Shown here piece after piece: positions 63,957 to 64,000 of a stretch of 64,000 bases of DNA. The translations under genes were made by a program, and so were the position numbers. The first letter of the stretch is position 1, and every line of letters begins with the position of its first letter. The DNA comes from Macrococcus lamae (GTDB taxonomy: Bacteria > Bacillota > Bacilli > Staphylococcales > Staphylococcaceae), in NCBI RefSeq assembly GCF_004359545.1, contig NZ_SCWB01000010.1, forward strand, positions 1-64,000. Reading direction: 5' to 3'. The notes under the pieces were generated by a model. That model did not search any database, had not been told where the DNA came from, and was given only the letters and a program-made list of their open reading frames with translations.

Positions 63957-64000
63957 ATGTACAGAAACATATAATAAGAGGTAGAATAAAAACAAAAACT

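Overview
The window comes from a member of the Staphylococcaceae, most likely Macrococcus in the broad sense. Most gene blocks keep staphylococcal order: acpS-alr-mazEF-rsbUVW-sigB-tex; murF/ddl/rodA; thiamine genes-secreted wall enzyme-ssb/ywpF; fabZ-murA-atp-mnaA-upp-glyA; ywlC-prmC-prfA-tdk-rpmE2-rho-murZ-fbaA-pyrG-rpoE. Some parts look more like Bacillus: glpX sits between murZ and rho, and a stand-alone Spo0F-like receiver sits between fbaA and ywjG. The DNA is moderately AT-rich. The genus is inferred from gene content and order, not from a database search. Nearly all genes lie on the minus strand, so the window is read mostly from right to left.

Layout. 1-0.8 kb: start of an rRNA operon (16S 5' end) with three tRNA genes in front of it (Glu, Leu, Gly) and two strong promoters. 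0.8-12.3 kb: SprT-like protease, Tex, the SigB operon with an internal SigB promoter, MazEF, alanine racemase, AcpS, three PH-domain membrane proteins and the CshA helicase. 12.4-19 kb: MurF and Ddl, with divergent RodA, cardiolipin synthase, an HD hydrolase and two possible tiny proteins. 19-24.5 kb: a 5-oxoprolinase operon (pxpB-pxpC-accB-accC-pxpA) ending in an NRAMP-fold protein. 24.5-28.6 kb: YidC and a thiamine salvage operon under a TPP riboswitch. 28.6-31.7 kb: a secreted LysM/Rpf-like wall enzyme with a WalR site, a small secreted LysM-like protein, SsbB-like SSB and YwpF. 31.7-41 kb: FabZ, MurA and the complete ATP synthase operon. 41-49.5 kb: MnaA, Upp, GlyA, YwlG, RpiB, YwlE, YwlC, PrmC, PrfA, Tdk, RpmE2. 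49.6-58.4 kb: Rho, GlpX, an HxlR regulator, MurZ, FbaA, Spo0F-like receiver, YwjG, PyrG and RpoE. 58.4-63.8 kb: a fatty-acid oxidation operon (fadF, thiolase, acetyltransferase, acyl-CoA dehydrogenase) behind a promoter that contains a palindromic operator.

The genes are mainly housekeeping: envelope precursor synthesis (Alr, Ddl, MurF, MurA, MurZ, RodA, MnaA), energy (ATP synthase, beta-oxidation), stress control (MazEF-SigB), translation and nucleotide supply. I see no prophage, insertion sequence, CRISPR array or resistance island.

The most interesting signals are non-coding or about context. They are a dense DnaA-box cluster at the ywlC/prmC junction; two pairs of tandem hairpins with the same 61-bp period, both between convergent genes, with a compensatory base change; a pyrG leader that fits CTP-sensing reiterative-transcription attenuation; a canonical WalR site before an Rpf-like enzyme; a Spo0F-like receiver in a presumed non-sporulating lineage; and an NRAMP-fold protein without the DPGN metal motif in the 5-oxoproline operon. 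No clearly new multi-gene system is evident.
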